A stretch of 24,916 nt of DNA from Sphingobium sp. (GTDB lineage Bacteria; Pseudomonadota; Alphaproteobacteria; Sphingomonadales; Sphingomonadaceae), in assembly GCA_020051025.1 (NCBI GenBank), contig JAGVJS010000250.1:1-24916 (forward strand), in the 5' to 3' direction. Shown in pieces: positions 1 to 10,200 of the stretch. Both the position numbers and the translations under genes were made by a program. Position 1 is the first letter of the stretch, and every line of letters starts with the position of its first letter. The notes under the pieces were generated by a model. The model did no database searches, was not told the origin of the DNA, and worked only from the letters and a program-made list of their open reading frames with translations.

Positions 1-2
1 CC

Positions 3-2402
3 ATCGTCGTGACTGGCGTGCGCGGTGCGCGTGCCCGCACTGTGGCCGACAGTCCGGTGCCGATCGACGTTATCGACACGCGTGAATTGCAGGCAACAGG
101 CCGCGTCGGCCTTAAGGACATATTGGGCAACATCGTGCCGTCGCTGACCGTGCCGGCCCTGGGCGGGGGCGGCACGTCGTCCGGCGCCAAGCCCATTTCG
201 ATCCGTGGCCTCAGCGGAGACTATGTGCTGGTGCTGGTCAACGGCAAGCGCCGCCATACGACGTCCCTCATCAATAATCTCTCCCGCGTCTCGGGGGGCA
301 GCACCCCGGTCGATATCGACTTGCTCGCTGCCAATGCCATCGGCCGTGTCGAGGTTCTGCGCGACGGCGCAGCCGCTCAATATGGGTCTGACGCCATCTC
401 CGGCGTCATCAACTTCATCCTCGACGCCTCGCCTGAAGGTGGCGCGTTCGCCACCACCACCGGCAGCCATTATGAAAAGGGCGGGGAACTGATCCAGCAA
501 TCGGTCAGCTACGGCACCCGCCTTGGCGCGGACGGAGGTTTTGTGCGGTTCGCGGTGGAGGGCAAGTTCCACGACCGGGCTGATCCGTCGGGCGCGATCG
601 TCGCGGACTCGGTCGATCTCTATCCCCGCCTGGCCGATGGCTCCCGCGATCCCCGGGAAGCGACGATCAATCGCAATCGCGCCGGCAATTATGGTCGCAC
701 CAATCGCGATTATATCGTCAACGGCTCCTATAATGCGGAACTGCCCCTGAGCGATGCCACGACGCTCTACAGCTTCTCAACCCTCAGCTATCGCGACATC
801 AAGGATGGCCGGGGCCAGTTCAACGCGAACAACATCAATTCGCTGCCGGAAATCTATCCCAACGGTTTCCTGGCCAAGCGTCGCATCTGGGAAACCGACT
901 TTCAGGTAACGGTCGGCGCGCGCACCACGCTGGCGGGCTTCGATGCGGATTTCAGCAGCAGCTTTGGTCGGGATGATGTAAAGCTGGGCGCGGTCGATAC
1001 GCTCAACCCGTCGCTTGGGCCGAGCAGCAAGACCAGCTTCTTCATGGGCAAGCAGATTTCCAGCCTCTGGGTCAACAATGCCGATTTCAGCCACAGCTTC
1101 GATCTGGGGCTGGCCGAACCGCTGACGCTCGCTTTCGGTCTTGAACATCGGTGGGAGCGATTCCAGAACAAGGCAGGCGAACCGGACAGCTACCGTGACG
1201 GCGGCTATGTCATCCCGACCGGCACCACGCCTTTCCAACTGGCCTATGGGGGTCAGCGCCCGGCGGCCAGCCTTGTTTCCTTTACCGGTACGACGGCGGC
1301 GGATGCCTTCGTCCTTACCCGCAACAATGTCGCCGCCTATGTCGATATCGGTGCCAATATCACCTCGGCTTGGTTCGTGGGCATTGCCGGGCGGGCGGAA
1401 CATTATACCGACAGTTCAGGCGAAACGGTCAGCGGCAAATTCTGCACCCGCTATGAGATACTGCCGGGCTTCGCCCTACGTGGCGGCGTCAATACCGGCT
1501 TTCGCGCACCGTCACTGGCGCAGCAGGGTTTCTCCACTTCCCAGAATACCAGCATCATCATCAATAGCGACCGCGTGCCGCAACTGGTGAAGTTCCTCGC
1601 CCCAAACGACCCGATCGCCGGCTATTTCGGTGCTAAGCCGCTAACGCCGGAAAAGTCGCTGAACTTCACCGCGGGCGCGACGTTCGAAAGCGGGCCGTTC
1701 CGTCTGACCGTCGATGGCTATCAGATCCGCATCAGGGACCGGATCGTAAAGACCGAGATCCTCAACAGTGCGGAGGCGAAGGCGATCCTCGCCAGCCCGG
1801 ACGTCACGGCCATCCTCGCAGCGCGCGGCGTACCAGGTATCAGCAGTGCGCAATTCTTCATCAACGGCGTCGATACCCGCACTCGCGGGGTGGACGTCGT
1901 GGCGGAATATACATGGCACACAGGCTCGCTGGGCGATTTCAGGCTCAACGCCGCCTATAGCTACAACAAGACCAAATTGCTGGATGTCGCGGCCAATCCC
2001 GCCAACCTGTCCAACACCGTCCTGTTCGGTCGTCAGGCACGCGCCGACCTCACCAGTGCGACACCGCGTGACAAGCTGGTGCTGAGCAGCGAATGGACGC
2101 TCGGCAAACTGCGCAGCCTGCTGCGCGTGACCCGCTTCGGCAAATATACCGAAACCGGCACCAGCCAGACGTCGACGGCGGACGATCGCATCTTCAACCC
2201 CAAATGGGTGACCGATCTGGACGTTTCCGCGCAACTCACCCCGACCATCAACATTGCGGTGGGCGCAAACAATCTGTTTGATGTCTATCCTGATGATATC
2301 GGCGTGATCCAGGCCAATACCGGGGCGGGCCTCTACGGCAATTTCGCTCCCTTCGGCCTTAGCGGCGGCTTCTATTATGCACGGCTGGACGTGAAATTTT
2401 GA
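3..2402 (+). CDS. TonB-dependent receptor, 5' end outside the window
   Basis: This is an outer-membrane beta-barrel transporter that takes up a ligand with energy from TonB/ExbBD; the substrate cannot be told. The reading frame is open to the window edge and the first visible codons read IVVTGVRGAR, the usual opening of a mature plug domain. The signal peptide and true start therefore lie upstream, and a GTG at position 9 is not the start. The plug domain covers about the first 145 visible residues, with typical motifs ISIRGLSGDYVLVLVNGKRR and VEVLRDGAAAQYGSDAISG. Barrel motifs follow, including GFRAPSLAQQGFST in mid-barrel and NNLFDVYPDD near the end. The protein ends in YARLDVKF, a terminal Phe typical of proteins inserted by the BAM machinery. 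A strong hairpin follows directly after the stop. Confidence 0.93.
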   Translation: MVVTGVRGARARTVADSPVPIDVIDTRELQATGRVGLKDILGNIVPSLTVPALGGGGTSSGAKPISIRGLSGDYVLVLVNGKRRHTTSLINNLSRVSGGSTPVDIDLLAANAIGRVEVLRDGAAAQYGSDAISGVINFILDASPEGGAFATTTGSHYEKGGELIQQSVSYGTRLGADGGFVRFAVEGKFHDRADPSGAIVADSVDLYPRLADGSRDPREATINRNRAGNYGRTNRDYIVNGSYNAELPLSDATTLYSFSTLSYRDIKDGRGQFNANNINSLPEIYPNGFLAKRRIWETDFQVTVGARTTLAGFDADFSSSFGRDDVKLGAVDTLNPSLGPSSKTSFFMGKQISSLWVNNADFSHSFDLGLAEPLTLAFGLEHRWERFQNKAGEPDSYRDGGYVIPTGTTPFQLAYGGQRPAASLVSFTGTTAADAFVLTRNNVAAYVDIGANITSAWFVGIAGRAEHYTDSSGETVSGKFCTRYEILPGFALRGGVNTGFRAPSLAQQGFSTSQNTSIIINSDRVPQLVKFLAPNDPIAGYFGAKPLTPEKSLNFTAGATFESGPFRLTVDGYQIRIRDRIVKTEILNSAEAKAILASPDVTAILAARGVPGISSAQFFINGVDTRTRGVDVVAEYTWHTGSLGDFRLNAAYSYNKTKLLDVAANPANLSNTVLFGRQARADLTSATPRDKLVLSSEWTLGKLRSLLRVTRFGKYTETGTSQTSTADDRIFNPKWVTDLDVSAQLTPTINIAVGANNLFDVYPDDIGVIQANTGAGLYGNFAPFGLSGGFYYARLDVKF

Positions 2403-2406
2403 TCGC

Positions 2407-2443
2407 CGGCCGTCCCGCCTCTTCTGCAAAGGCGGGACGGCCG
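2407..2443. terminator. Hairpin terminator between convergent genes
   Basis: Arms 2407-2419 and 2431-2443 form a perfect 13-bp GC-rich stem with an 11-nt loop. It lies 4 bases after the receptor stop and 4 bases from the end of the minus-strand peroxiredoxin-like gene. It can therefore act in both directions. There is no long T-tract on either side. Confidence 0.8.
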
Positions 2444-2447
2444 AGGT

Positions 2448-3122
2448 TTAACCATCAACCTCGCCGCGCGACTCAGCCAGCGCAGCAAGGATGACGGACG
2501 TTTCGGTGCGGACCAGCCAGTCAGGGCTGACATCGACGAAGCGCACGATCCGGTCGCCGTCGATGATGATAACGGCTGGTTGAGGGAACTCCGCACTGCC
2601 CGTCCCGGTCAGTTCGCCGATCCAGCCGGGCGTGGGCTGGCCTTCAGGCACGACATCGCGATCGAAGCTGATGCCGAATCGGCGCGCCAGTTCGTTGCCG
2701 CGATCGCTCGTCACCGGAAAGCCCAGTCCGTGACGTTCGCCGATTGCGGCCAGTCCCTTCTCCGGCAGGTGCGGGCTGACCGCGATCAATGGAATACCGG
2801 CGGCGTCCAGTGCAGGACGCAACTGACGGTCATAATAGGGCAGAGCCAGATTGCAGGCAGGGCAATCGGCGAAGCGGAAGAAGATCAGCACTGCCGGCCC
2901 GGCTGCCACCAGACCGTCCAGCGCCAAGCTTTGTCCGTCCGCCTGCTCCAGCGCGAAAGGCTCGACAACATCGCCTGTCTGTACCACCGCTTCGGGATCG
3001 AAATCGGCGACCAGGCGCGCGCGCCGATCGACATTCTTGGCCAATTGAGCCGGTTCCCAGGTGTGGATGCGTTCCGCGTGCAGGGCCTCAAATTGCGCGG
3101 TCAGGCTTTCCGTTTCCGCCAT
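2448..3122 (-). CDS. Peroxiredoxin-like (AhpC/TSA, thioredoxin-fold) protein
   Basis: The 224-residue protein has an N-terminal helical stretch (about 1-45) and then a thioredoxin-fold AhpC/TSA domain (about 50-215). The probable redox centre is FADCPACNL with Cys87 and Cys90, a CxxC pair rather than the single PxxxTxxC peroxidatic cysteine of classical AhpC. This matches the group usually annotated as peroxiredoxin-like family. Other support is the hydrophobic strand before it (AVLIFFRF) and the cis-Pro-type PAVIIIDGD strand near residue 183. No signal peptide is visible, so it is probably cytoplasmic. It is expected to reduce peroxides or disulfides, but its substrate is unknown. It is transcribed away from pyrC and convergent with the receptor gene. 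Confidence 0.85.
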   Translation of the reverse strand: MAETESLTAQFEALHAERIHTWEPAQLAKNVDRRARLVADFDPEAVVQTGDVVEPFALEQADGQSLALDGLVAAGPAVLIFFRFADCPACNLALPYYDRQLRPALDAAGIPLIAVSPHLPEKGLAAIGERHGLGFPVTSDRGNELARRFGISFDRDVVPEGQPTPGWIGELTGTGSAEFPQPAVIIIDGDRIVRFVDVSPDWLVRTETSVILAALAESRGEVDG

Positions 3123-3438
3123 GGATGTTCCTTTCGGCTTGAAGCGCGCCCGGCATGGGCGCGACCCAGACTAAGAAGCGCGCGTAGCGACGACCAATGC
3201 GCAATCGTGTTTGTCTATGACCGACGCTCATAAAGTCGAATGATCCCCGGCAGTGCATCGGGTGTCTGAGCGAGGCGAGTGGCAGGCTTCGCTGAACGAG
3301 CGGTTGCGCTCAAGGCACTCCGCTTTGACAGTCGCTTTTCCCGACTTGGCCTGGTGGCCCTTATCGGGAAGCGAAAATGCCGGGTTCATTTCCGAACTAG
3401 CTATCGACGGCCATCACGCAGGTGGTTAGAGCGAGCCT
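3123..3438. other. Intergenic region between divergent genes, with one hairpin
   Basis: This 316-bp gap must hold the promoters of the leftward peroxiredoxin-like gene and rightward pyrC, but I see no convincing -35/-10 pair. The clearest structure is a two-part hairpin at 3338-3370: outer arms ttcccga/tcgggaa enclose a smaller ggcc-tggt-ggcc hairpin, about 70 bp before pyrC. It could be a leader or attenuator element, but there is no following T-tract. A 64-codon ORF from 3279 shows no recognisable protein features. Confidence 0.4.
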
Positions 3439-4476
3439 ATGACATCACAGATAACGATACGCCGCCCGGATGACTGGCATGTGCATTTGCGCGATGGCGC
3501 GATGCTGGAAGCAGTGGCTGGTTATACGGCGCGCCAGTTCGGGCGTGCCATCGTCATGCCGAATCTGACACCGCCCGTCGTCAACGTGGCCGCGGCGGCG
3601 GCCTATCGGGATCGTATTCTCGCGGCCTTGCCCCAGAATGCCGATTTCACCCCGCTCATGACCTGCTATTTGACGGACGGCGCGGACCCGACGGAAATTG
3701 AAAAAGGCTTCGCACAAGGCGTGTTCGTTGCCTGCAAGCTATATCCTGCCCATGCCACGACCAATTCGGCTCATGGTGTGACCGATATTCGTAAACTCAC
3801 CGATGTGTTGGAAACGATGCAGCGGATCGGCATGCCGCTTTTGATCCATGGCGAAGTGACCGATCGCGATATCGACATTTTCGATCGGGAAGCGGTTTTC
3901 ATCGATCGTATTCTGACCCCGCTGATCCGTGATTTTCCTGCGCTAAAGATCGTACTGGAACATATCACCACGGCCGAATCCGCAGAATTTGTTGCCGACA
4001 GCGGGTCTCAGATCGCTGCGACGATTACGCCGCAGCACCTCATCATCAATCGCAATGCGATTTTCGATGGGGGCATCCGGCCCCATGCCTATTGCCTACC
4101 CGTCGCCAAGCGCGAACGTCATCGCCTCGCCGTACGCAAGGCGGCGGTCTCGGGCTCTCCGAAATTCTTCCTCGGCACCGACAGCGCCCCTCATGGCATC
4201 GATCGCAAAGAGGCGGCTTGTGGTTGCGCCGGCATCTTCAATGCCCCCTTCGCCCTCGAAAGCTACGCGCAGGTGTTCGAGGAAGAAGGCGTCCTTGACC
4301 GGTTGGAAGGGTTCGCTTCCGAACATGGCCCTAAATTTTACGGCCTGCCGCTGAATGAAGGCACGGTAACGTTGAAGCGGGAAGATGTGATCGTGCCGGA
4401 TGTAGTCGGGCAGGGCGACATCCGTGTCGTGCCCTTCCATGCAGGCGAGACGCTGCGGTGGCGGTTCGCGGACTGA
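3439..4476 (+). CDS. pyrC: Dihydroorotase, class II (PyrC)
   Basis: It catalyses reversible cyclisation of carbamoyl aspartate to dihydroorotate in de novo pyrimidine synthesis, in the cytoplasm. The length (345 residues) fits E. coli-type PyrC. All metal-site residues are present: DWHVHLRDG gives His14, His16 and substrate-binding Arg18; ACKLYPA gives the carboxylated Lys100; LLIHGEV gives His137; LEHITT gives His175; and GTDSAPH gives the catalytic Asp248. These sit two positions before the E. coli residues (16, 18, 102, 139, 177, 250). The ATG at 3439 precedes the conserved N-terminus directly; its Shine-Dalgarno is weak (agagcgag). It stands alone and is closed by a hairpin terminator. 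Confidence 0.97.
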   Translation: MTSQITIRRPDDWHVHLRDGAMLEAVAGYTARQFGRAIVMPNLTPPVVNVAAAAAYRDRILAALPQNADFTPLMTCYLTDGADPTEIEKGFAQGVFVACKLYPAHATTNSAHGVTDIRKLTDVLETMQRIGMPLLIHGEVTDRDIDIFDREAVFIDRILTPLIRDFPALKIVLEHITTAESAEFVADSGSQIAATITPQHLIINRNAIFDGGIRPHAYCLPVAKRERHRLAVRKAAVSGSPKFFLGTDSAPHGIDRKEAACGCAGIFNAPFALESYAQVFEEEGVLDRLEGFASEHGPKFYGLPLNEGTVTLKREDVIVPDVVGQGDIRVVPFHAGETLRWRFAD

Positions 4477-4503
4477 TCCTTTGCAGGTTTTCCGACGCCG
4501 ATA

Positions 4504-4532
4504 GCGGGTGACAGACCATTTCTGTTACCCGC
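4504..4532. terminator. Hairpin terminator after pyrC
   Basis: Arms 4504-4514 and 4522-4532 form an 11-bp stem with one G-T wobble and a 7-nt loop (accattt), 27 bases after the pyrC stop. It also lies 10 bases beyond the stop codon of a short minus-strand gene remnant, so it probably once served two convergent genes. Confidence 0.75.
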
Positions 4533-4542
4533 CCGGACAGGG

Positions 4543-4632
4543 TCAGTAGACGTCCCGGCGATAACGGCTATCCTCGGCCAGCGTTGCCAGAACATCCTCG
4601 CCCAATATCCGCGCCAATCCGTCATGAACGCC
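4543..4632 (-). pseudogene. Orphan C-terminal gene remnant, 29 codons
   Basis: On the minus strand, 29 sense codons with ordinary coding character end at a TGA (4543-4545). The tail reads GLARILGEDVLATLAEDS followed by RYRRDVY. In-frame stops precede it (TAG at 4633-4635), exactly where the DNA becomes more AT-rich. The stop sits right beside the hairpin at 4504-4532, as a real gene end would. I infer that this is what remains of a convergent gene after a deletion or insertion. I do not recognise the parent family, and the call rests on position and codon character only. Confidence 0.3.
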
Positions 4633-4700
4633 CTATTGACCCCAATCGTAATGTCATAAATGTTGCTTAAAATTTCTGGTTATCGCAGAAATGTGGCGCG

Positions 4701-5702
4701 TCATGTTGCAATATAATAGTCTTTTGAGAATTCCTGGCCTTGATATGCTTTTCGCATGGTCCACGGATGAGATTGTGTCGACCAGTAGCTGTCTGATGTC
4801 GGCAGACCCAGGGCCAGCAAACTTTCCGACGTGATGTACATGCTGCCAGCGTTGGAATAGACGTCGCCCAGCGACGGCTGGTGCCGTGCGAAGCCGATGG
4901 TGAGAAATCCGTCGCTTGTGAAATTGCTGGGATCGTTAAAGGTCTTGCGCTGGGTTGCCATGGTGGCGGCGCGGACTTGACCTTCAGGTAGTTTGCCATT
5001 CAGCAATTTACGCCACGCCAGAAAGGCCAAAGGCTGATGCACCGCTGTGCGATAGGTGAGCGACCGACCGATCGGCGGGAAAGCGCCATCCGGTCCGATC
5101 ATGTGTTCCAGTGCCTCCCCAAAACGTTGCATCCGCTTAATCTGCGTGGCCAGCCGTTCCTTGATGTCGAGCGCATTGAAGCGGGCGCCGGTGCGGTCCA
5201 TTACATCCAGTATTTGCGTTAGCATCGGGTGGATGACGTAGCTGTTATACATGTCGTAATGGGAATGTGGCCCATCTGCGTACCAACCGTCACCGACATA
5301 CCATTCCTCGAACTTGCGTAGGGTAAGGTCAACGCGGATCGGGTCCCACTGCGCGCCAACCGAGAGCAGGAACACTTCGTTCATGGCAGCAAACAACAGC
5401 CAGTTGGTGTAGGGCGTCGCGACCCGGCGCAAGCCCTGGATTTCCGAAATGATCCGGTTTTTTATTTTGCGGTCTAGCGGTTCCCAGAGGGTTTGCGGCG
5501 CGCGCAGCAGGGCACTGGTAAAATACGCAGAATCGACCAACGGCTGCCCCTCTGCCTGCCAGAGTAGATAGTCGGGACTTTTGGGATCAACGCTGTGAAC
5601 ATAGCTCTGCAGGGCTTGCGTGCGCAGTTGCTCGCGCAGGCGGCTTTCTGAGCTGCCGTCGTCGGGTAGCGCCAGCCATGGGGCGATACCGGCGCGGTTC
5701 AC
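4701..5702 (-). CDS. DUF2264 protein, N-terminally truncated, probable pseudogene
   Basis: The 333-residue reading frame matches the DUF2264 family, helical-barrel-like proteins of unknown biochemistry often found with polysaccharide-utilisation genes. Visible family features are GIAPWLALPDD near residue 5, YTNWLLFAAMNEV near 98, WYADGPHSHYDMYNSYVIHP near 140, IGRSLTYRTAVHQPLAFL near 208 and HPWTMRKAYQG near the C-terminus. Family members have a signal peptide and roughly 60-100 residues before GIAPWL. Here the frame meets a TGA nine codons before the GTG at 5702, and no ATG start or good ribosome site exists. The C-terminus is intact. The gene lies downstream of the AraC regulator on the same strand, after 252 bp in which I see no gene. 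It is probably a decayed carbohydrate gene and unlikely to work. Confidence 0.75.
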   Translation of the reverse strand: MNRAGIAPWLALPDDGSSESRLREQLRTQALQSYVHSVDPKSPDYLLWQAEGQPLVDSAYFTSALLRAPQTLWEPLDRKIKNRIISEIQGLRRVATPYTNWLLFAAMNEVFLLSVGAQWDPIRVDLTLRKFEEWYVGDGWYADGPHSHYDMYNSYVIHPMLTQILDVMDRTGARFNALDIKERLATQIKRMQRFGEALEHMIGPDGAFPPIGRSLTYRTAVHQPLAFLAWRKLLNGKLPEGQVRAATMATQRKTFNDPSNFTSDGFLTIGFARHQPSLGDVYSNAGSMYITSESLLALGLPTSDSYWSTQSHPWTMRKAYQGQEFSKDYYIAT

Positions 5703-5954
5703 GACGCCTGCGAGGAAAGCAGACGGTCAGCACCCCGGAGATAGAAAATTGGATGCTGAGAGTCTGAAATGGGTCGACGCCGGTAGACGTCAGCTAAGTC
5801 TCTCTCGAATGTCAGCGTCACAACGAACTGGATGGCAGATGTCAGACACTGTCGCGCCAACTGTTATTGCGCGGCGCCTTGCCGAAGTCTTCCACTTTAA
5901 TGGATGGTGCAATGGGCAGCTATTTGTCAGTCCAAGCCACACCGATCTGCATTT

Positions 5955-6929
5955 TCAAGCTCGCAGCATCCTCATCCATCGGACGAAATCCGCACTTGCG
6001 TTAGGCTGGGTATCATTATTTGCCCAAGACCAGAGCAGAATAGTGTGCGCGCGCGCCTGTCGGGGGGGCATCCCGAAGGCAGTCTTGAACGCGCGATTGA
6101 AAGAAGACTCGCTGGAGAAGCCGCATTCATAAGCGATTTCCGCAATCTTGCGACGACGATTTTCGGGTGCAGTCAGTGCTGTCGCTGCAATGGTCAGCCG
6201 TCGGCGACGTATATAATCGGCAATCCCCCCCATCATGTCGAAAGCGCGATACAGGGATGCTCTCGACATGCCGAGCGAAGCCGCCAACATATCGGCATCC
6301 AGGTCAGGATCGCGCAATCGCCGGTCTATCTCCGTTGTGAGCCGACTGATCGGAGAAGGGGTGATCGTGGCGGTCGAAAGGATCTGGCTGTTTGAAGCCG
6401 CAAGAAGATTGGTGATTAGCGCGACTGTCGATCTGGCCGCTACTTCTGCCTCATCGGCAGCAAGGGCGGTGATGCGTTCGGCCAAGGCGATCATATAGCT
6501 TGCCAGCATGCCCGCAATCGCGCCGCCTGTCGGCAGGACCAGGCCGTGCAGAATGTCCATACGACTATTCGTCGGCTCGAAAAAGGCCCGCGGGATCAGC
6601 AATGAGATATTACTGAAGTCGCTGGCCTGCGTTTGCAGAGTCTGGGCCAGATCGAATATCACTATGTCGCCTGCGCCGACCGTCACGGGTTTATCGCCAG
6701 CCACCCCGTCAAAGCCGCCTTCAACATAGAGTTGGACCAGAAAATGATCCAGTCCGCTCGATCCTACGAGCGACGGTGATCGATCAAATGTGAGTGCCGA
6801 AGATCGGAAAGTGCCAAGCATGATGGTGCCCAGGTGCCAGGCGATCAGGTCCAGCTGATAATCGCCGTCCGATCGCCTGGTAATGGAAAAGACATCCTGG
6901 ACCGATTGCTCAAATGCAGCAAACGCCAC
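5955..6929 (-). CDS. AraC-family transcriptional regulator
   Basis: The 324-residue protein has an N-terminal sensing domain (about 30-180) of the AraC_binding_2 type and a C-terminal double helix-turn-helix (about 195-300). The first recognition unit is DADMLAASLGMSRASLYRAF (212-230) and the second IAEIAYECGFSSESSFNRAF (262-281), followed by GMPPRQAR, the family signature end. No ATG opens the frame: a TAG stop lies 11 codons upstream, and GTG at 6929 is the only usable start, with a poor ribosome site. It points away from the autotransporter gene and towards the DUF2264 remnant, so either could be a target. The ligand is unknown. Base composition is less GC-rich than in flanking genes, suggesting transfer. 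Confidence 0.9.
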   Translation of the reverse strand: MAFAAFEQSVQDVFSITRRSDGDYQLDLIAWHLGTIMLGTFRSSALTFDRSPSLVGSSGLDHFLVQLYVEGGFDGVAGDKPVTVGAGDIVIFDLAQTLQTQASDFSNISLLIPRAFFEPTNSRMDILHGLVLPTGGAIAGMLASYMIALAERITALAADEAEVAARSTVALITNLLAASNSQILSTATITPSPISRLTTEIDRRLRDPDLDADMLAASLGMSRASLYRAFDMMGGIADYIRRRRLTIAATALTAPENRRRKIAEIAYECGFSSESSFNRAFKTAFGMPPRQARAHTILLWSWANNDTQPNASADFVRWMRMLRA

Positions 6930-7203
6930 CGACCCGGAAACGTCATCGGTAGATACCTAGAAAAAAGGGATACCGTTGTCTGAGGATGTTGTCATCGAGC
7001 GAACCAATAAACCATTAGAATCGAACATGATTAAGTTTGATTTTACGCTTTATGCCCATTCCGTCTCATAGTTCCAGCATTCTGTATCAAGACACCGCCA
7101 AAACGTTGACTTGCAGCCGTCCGGCAGACGAATTGCGTCCCGGGACGGCTGGCGGGTCTATGGGGGCCTCCCTTCGTCTAGGGTCACTTGGGGGGATTTT
7201 GCC
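6930..7203. promoter_or_regulatory. Divergent promoter region of AraC regulator and autotransporter
   Basis: This 274-bp region separates the leftward regulator from the rightward autotransporter. The part at about 6985-7060 is AT-rich for this genome and likely contains promoter and operator DNA. A ttgact at 7107-7112 is a possible -35 for the autotransporter, but no good -10 follows. The ribosome site ggggga at 7191-7196 supports the ATG at 7204. Confidence 0.4.
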
Positions 7204-10200
7204 ATGTTCGCTGTAGGCATTTCGCGCAGCTTCTTCTTCGTGCGTACGCCGGAGGGCGATGGGCAAGAGGCTATTCTCGACCTTTCACCCTATTTCGAGA
7301 CAAAGCCTGTTTCCAAGCGAAAGGCTTTCGTTGCCGGGACGGCCATGGTCGCTGCGTTGGCCTGCATGTCCTTCGCCGATCGCGCGGAAGCCGCCGGAGC
7401 CTGTGGCGACGTCAGCGAACAAGGCAGTGTGATCTGCGACGAAAGCGGCAATCCGTTTGCCGATGGCATTGCCTATGAGGCCCAGCCTTCGGCCGCTGAT
7501 CCGGCATCTGACCTGCTGGATCTGGACGTGCTGGTGCGCAGCGGCGTCGCAATCGCTATGCCGGCCTACGGCAATGCCGCGCCTGCGATCGATCTTGCGG
7601 CGGCAAACGCCACCTCGGTCTCGCTATACGCGGAAGAGGGCGCCGTAGTCTTGACCGAAGGCGCCGACCAAGGCGGCCTGAAGATCAGGACGGCAAACGG
7701 CGACATTACGGCTATCGCCCCGGATATAGTGACGGTCGGTAACTCGGCACGCGGCATCGATCTTGAAACCAACAACGGAGCGATCGACCTGTTCGCCCGC
7801 TCCGTCATCACCTATGGCGACGACGCCCGTGGAATCGATGCGCGCGCGCTGAACGGCGGCGACGTGACGCTGATCTCCGAAGGGCCGATCGCTACTTATG
7901 GCGACCGGAGCGCTGCCGTCGCGGCCGGCGCGCGGATCACGCCGGTTAGCGGATCGGGTGTCGTGACCGTCAGCATCGGCGACATTTCGACCTGGGGTGA
8001 TGGCAGCGACGGCGTAATCGCGCGCGGTGCAGACGTCGCAATTGCCCTCAATGGCGATATCATCACGCGCGGCCAGAACTCTTATGGCGCCTATGTTCGT
8101 TCGACGCAGGGCGATGCGTTGGTCGGCACATTCGGGATGATCGAAACCTTCGGTATCGGCAGCGTGGGCATCGACGTCTATGGCGCCGGCGATGTCGCGG
8201 TTGTCGGCGGTGGCAGCGTCGTCACCCATGGTGCGCTCTCGACCGGTGTGTCCGCGCGGTCCGATGCGGGAGACGTCGTGATAGACCTCGCCAGCGTCCA
8301 TGCGACGTCCGTTGATTATAGTGGATCGTTCGGCGTTCTGGCCAGCACCGGCAGCGGCGATGCGCTGGTACGCATAACTGATGCTTCAACTGCCGCCGGG
8401 GGCGTTCGTACGGTCAGCGCATTCAGTGCATTGGGTGATGCCGCGATCATATCGACGGGCCTGATCGCCGCGACGGGCGAACGCGCCGTCGCCGTGGACG
8501 CCAGCGCGACGAACGGCAACGCCGTGGTCGCCGTGCAGGATGTGGTCGTCACCGGCTATCGCTCCACCGCCATTGCAGTGGAAGGCTATTCGGCGGGCGT
8601 TCTGATCGATGGCACCGTGTCTGCCCAGGGTGGCGGCAATGGCAGCGATTTTGCGGTTCGGGTACGCGGCGAGCGGCCCTATATACCCGGATCGGTCGAA
8701 ATCGGCCCGGACGGCGAATATGTCTATACCGACGGCAGCTTTGCCGACACGGGCGGCGATATCACCATCGTCAACAATGGCACGGTCGAGGCTTCGGGCG
8801 GCGGCGTAGGTGGCCTTTCCGCCTATACGCCCGGCGCGGTGACGGTCAGCGGCAACGGCAATGTGTTCACGCAGGGCGACGAGGCCAAGGCGATCCAGAT
8901 CCTCGCCGGTGCCGATGTGACGGTCGATCTGAACGATGTGGCGACGTCGGGCGATTTCTCCACCGCTCTGGAGATCGAGACCCCAACCATCGCCACAGTC
9001 ACGGTCGGATCGATCACGACGGAAGGTGCAGGGTCTCACGGCATCACCATTGCCGGGCGTACAGAGACCTATAATCTGCCGGGCTATTATGTCGGCGACG
9101 TCTATTATGACGGCGAACAGGTATCGATCGCCAAGCCAGCAACAGCGGCAGGCATTCAGGTGGGCAGCGTCACCACGAGCGGCGGGTCCGCCAACGGCAT
9201 CACGGCTTATGTTCTGGGTGACGTCGCGATCGCCGCCGGCAATGTGAACACGACCGGTGCCCGCGCCACCGGCATTACGACCCGCAGCGGGGGCGACGCA
9301 TCCATCCTGGTGGATACGCTCTCTACCGAGGGGCGAAGGGCCGACGGCATCTTCGCCAGTGCTTTGGGTGAAGTTGTCATTGGGGTAGGGTCGGCCAGCA
9401 CGGCAGGCGATCGTGCGACCGCGATCAGGACGGTGTCCGCCGGTGACGCGACCGTTATCCTCGGTGAACTGGCTTCTTCCGGTAACACCGCCACCGGCAT
9501 CGACGTTACGACCGCCGGCGTGGCAAATGTCGCGCTTGGCGCCGCCACGCTGGATGGCGATTACAGCACGGGCATCAGCATCAGCGCGTCGGGCGGCGCC
9601 AATGTTGTCGCGGGCGATATCAGTTCGGCTGGCTATTATGCCACAGGTATTTCTGTGGCGACGTTCGGTGATGCTACGGTCGCGCTCGGATCAGCTGACA
9701 TTTCCGGAACCTACGCTAACGCGATCGATATTACCGCCAATGGCGATACCACCGTCTATGCGGGACAACTGACAATCGAAGGCTATCTGGCCGACGGCAT
9801 ATTGGTGATGACGGAGGGTTCAGCCAATATCGCCCTCCAGTCCGCCAGCGTTTCCGGCGTCTATAGCAATGCGATCGACGTCACGGCGGCAGGTGAGGTG
9901 GGTATCGTCGCAGGTCAGTTGGCCATCGAAGGCGAGAGCTCGCAGGCCATATTGGTATCAAGCGGCGGCAGCACCACGATCGGACTGGGGTCAGGCCACG
10001 CAACGGGCGACTATAGTGGCGTGATCAGCGTGGATTCAGCGGGGGATGTGAATATTCTAGCCGACCAATTATCCGCGACCGGCAACTACGCTGGTGGCAT
10101 CTATGTCTATAATGGCGGCATGGCGACCCTTGCCGTCAATGCTGTCACGGTGCAGGGCGAATCCAGCGCGGCGATCGATGTTACCGCCGCCGGCGGCGCG

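Noticed and set aside
1641..2429. Minus-strand ORF of 262 codons opposite the receptor gene
   Set aside because: It has no recognisable domain and runs through the terminator hairpin. The plus strand encodes an unmistakable TonB-dependent receptor.
3279..3473. 64-codon ORF overlapping the pyrC start
   Set aside because: It overlaps conserved pyrC codons in another frame and has no domain, ribosome site or coding pattern.
7111..7203. Earlier TTG start for the autotransporter
   Set aside because: The extra 31 residues do not look like a signal sequence, and TTG 7111 has no good ribosome site. ATG 7204 follows ggggga and begins a fitting extended signal peptide.
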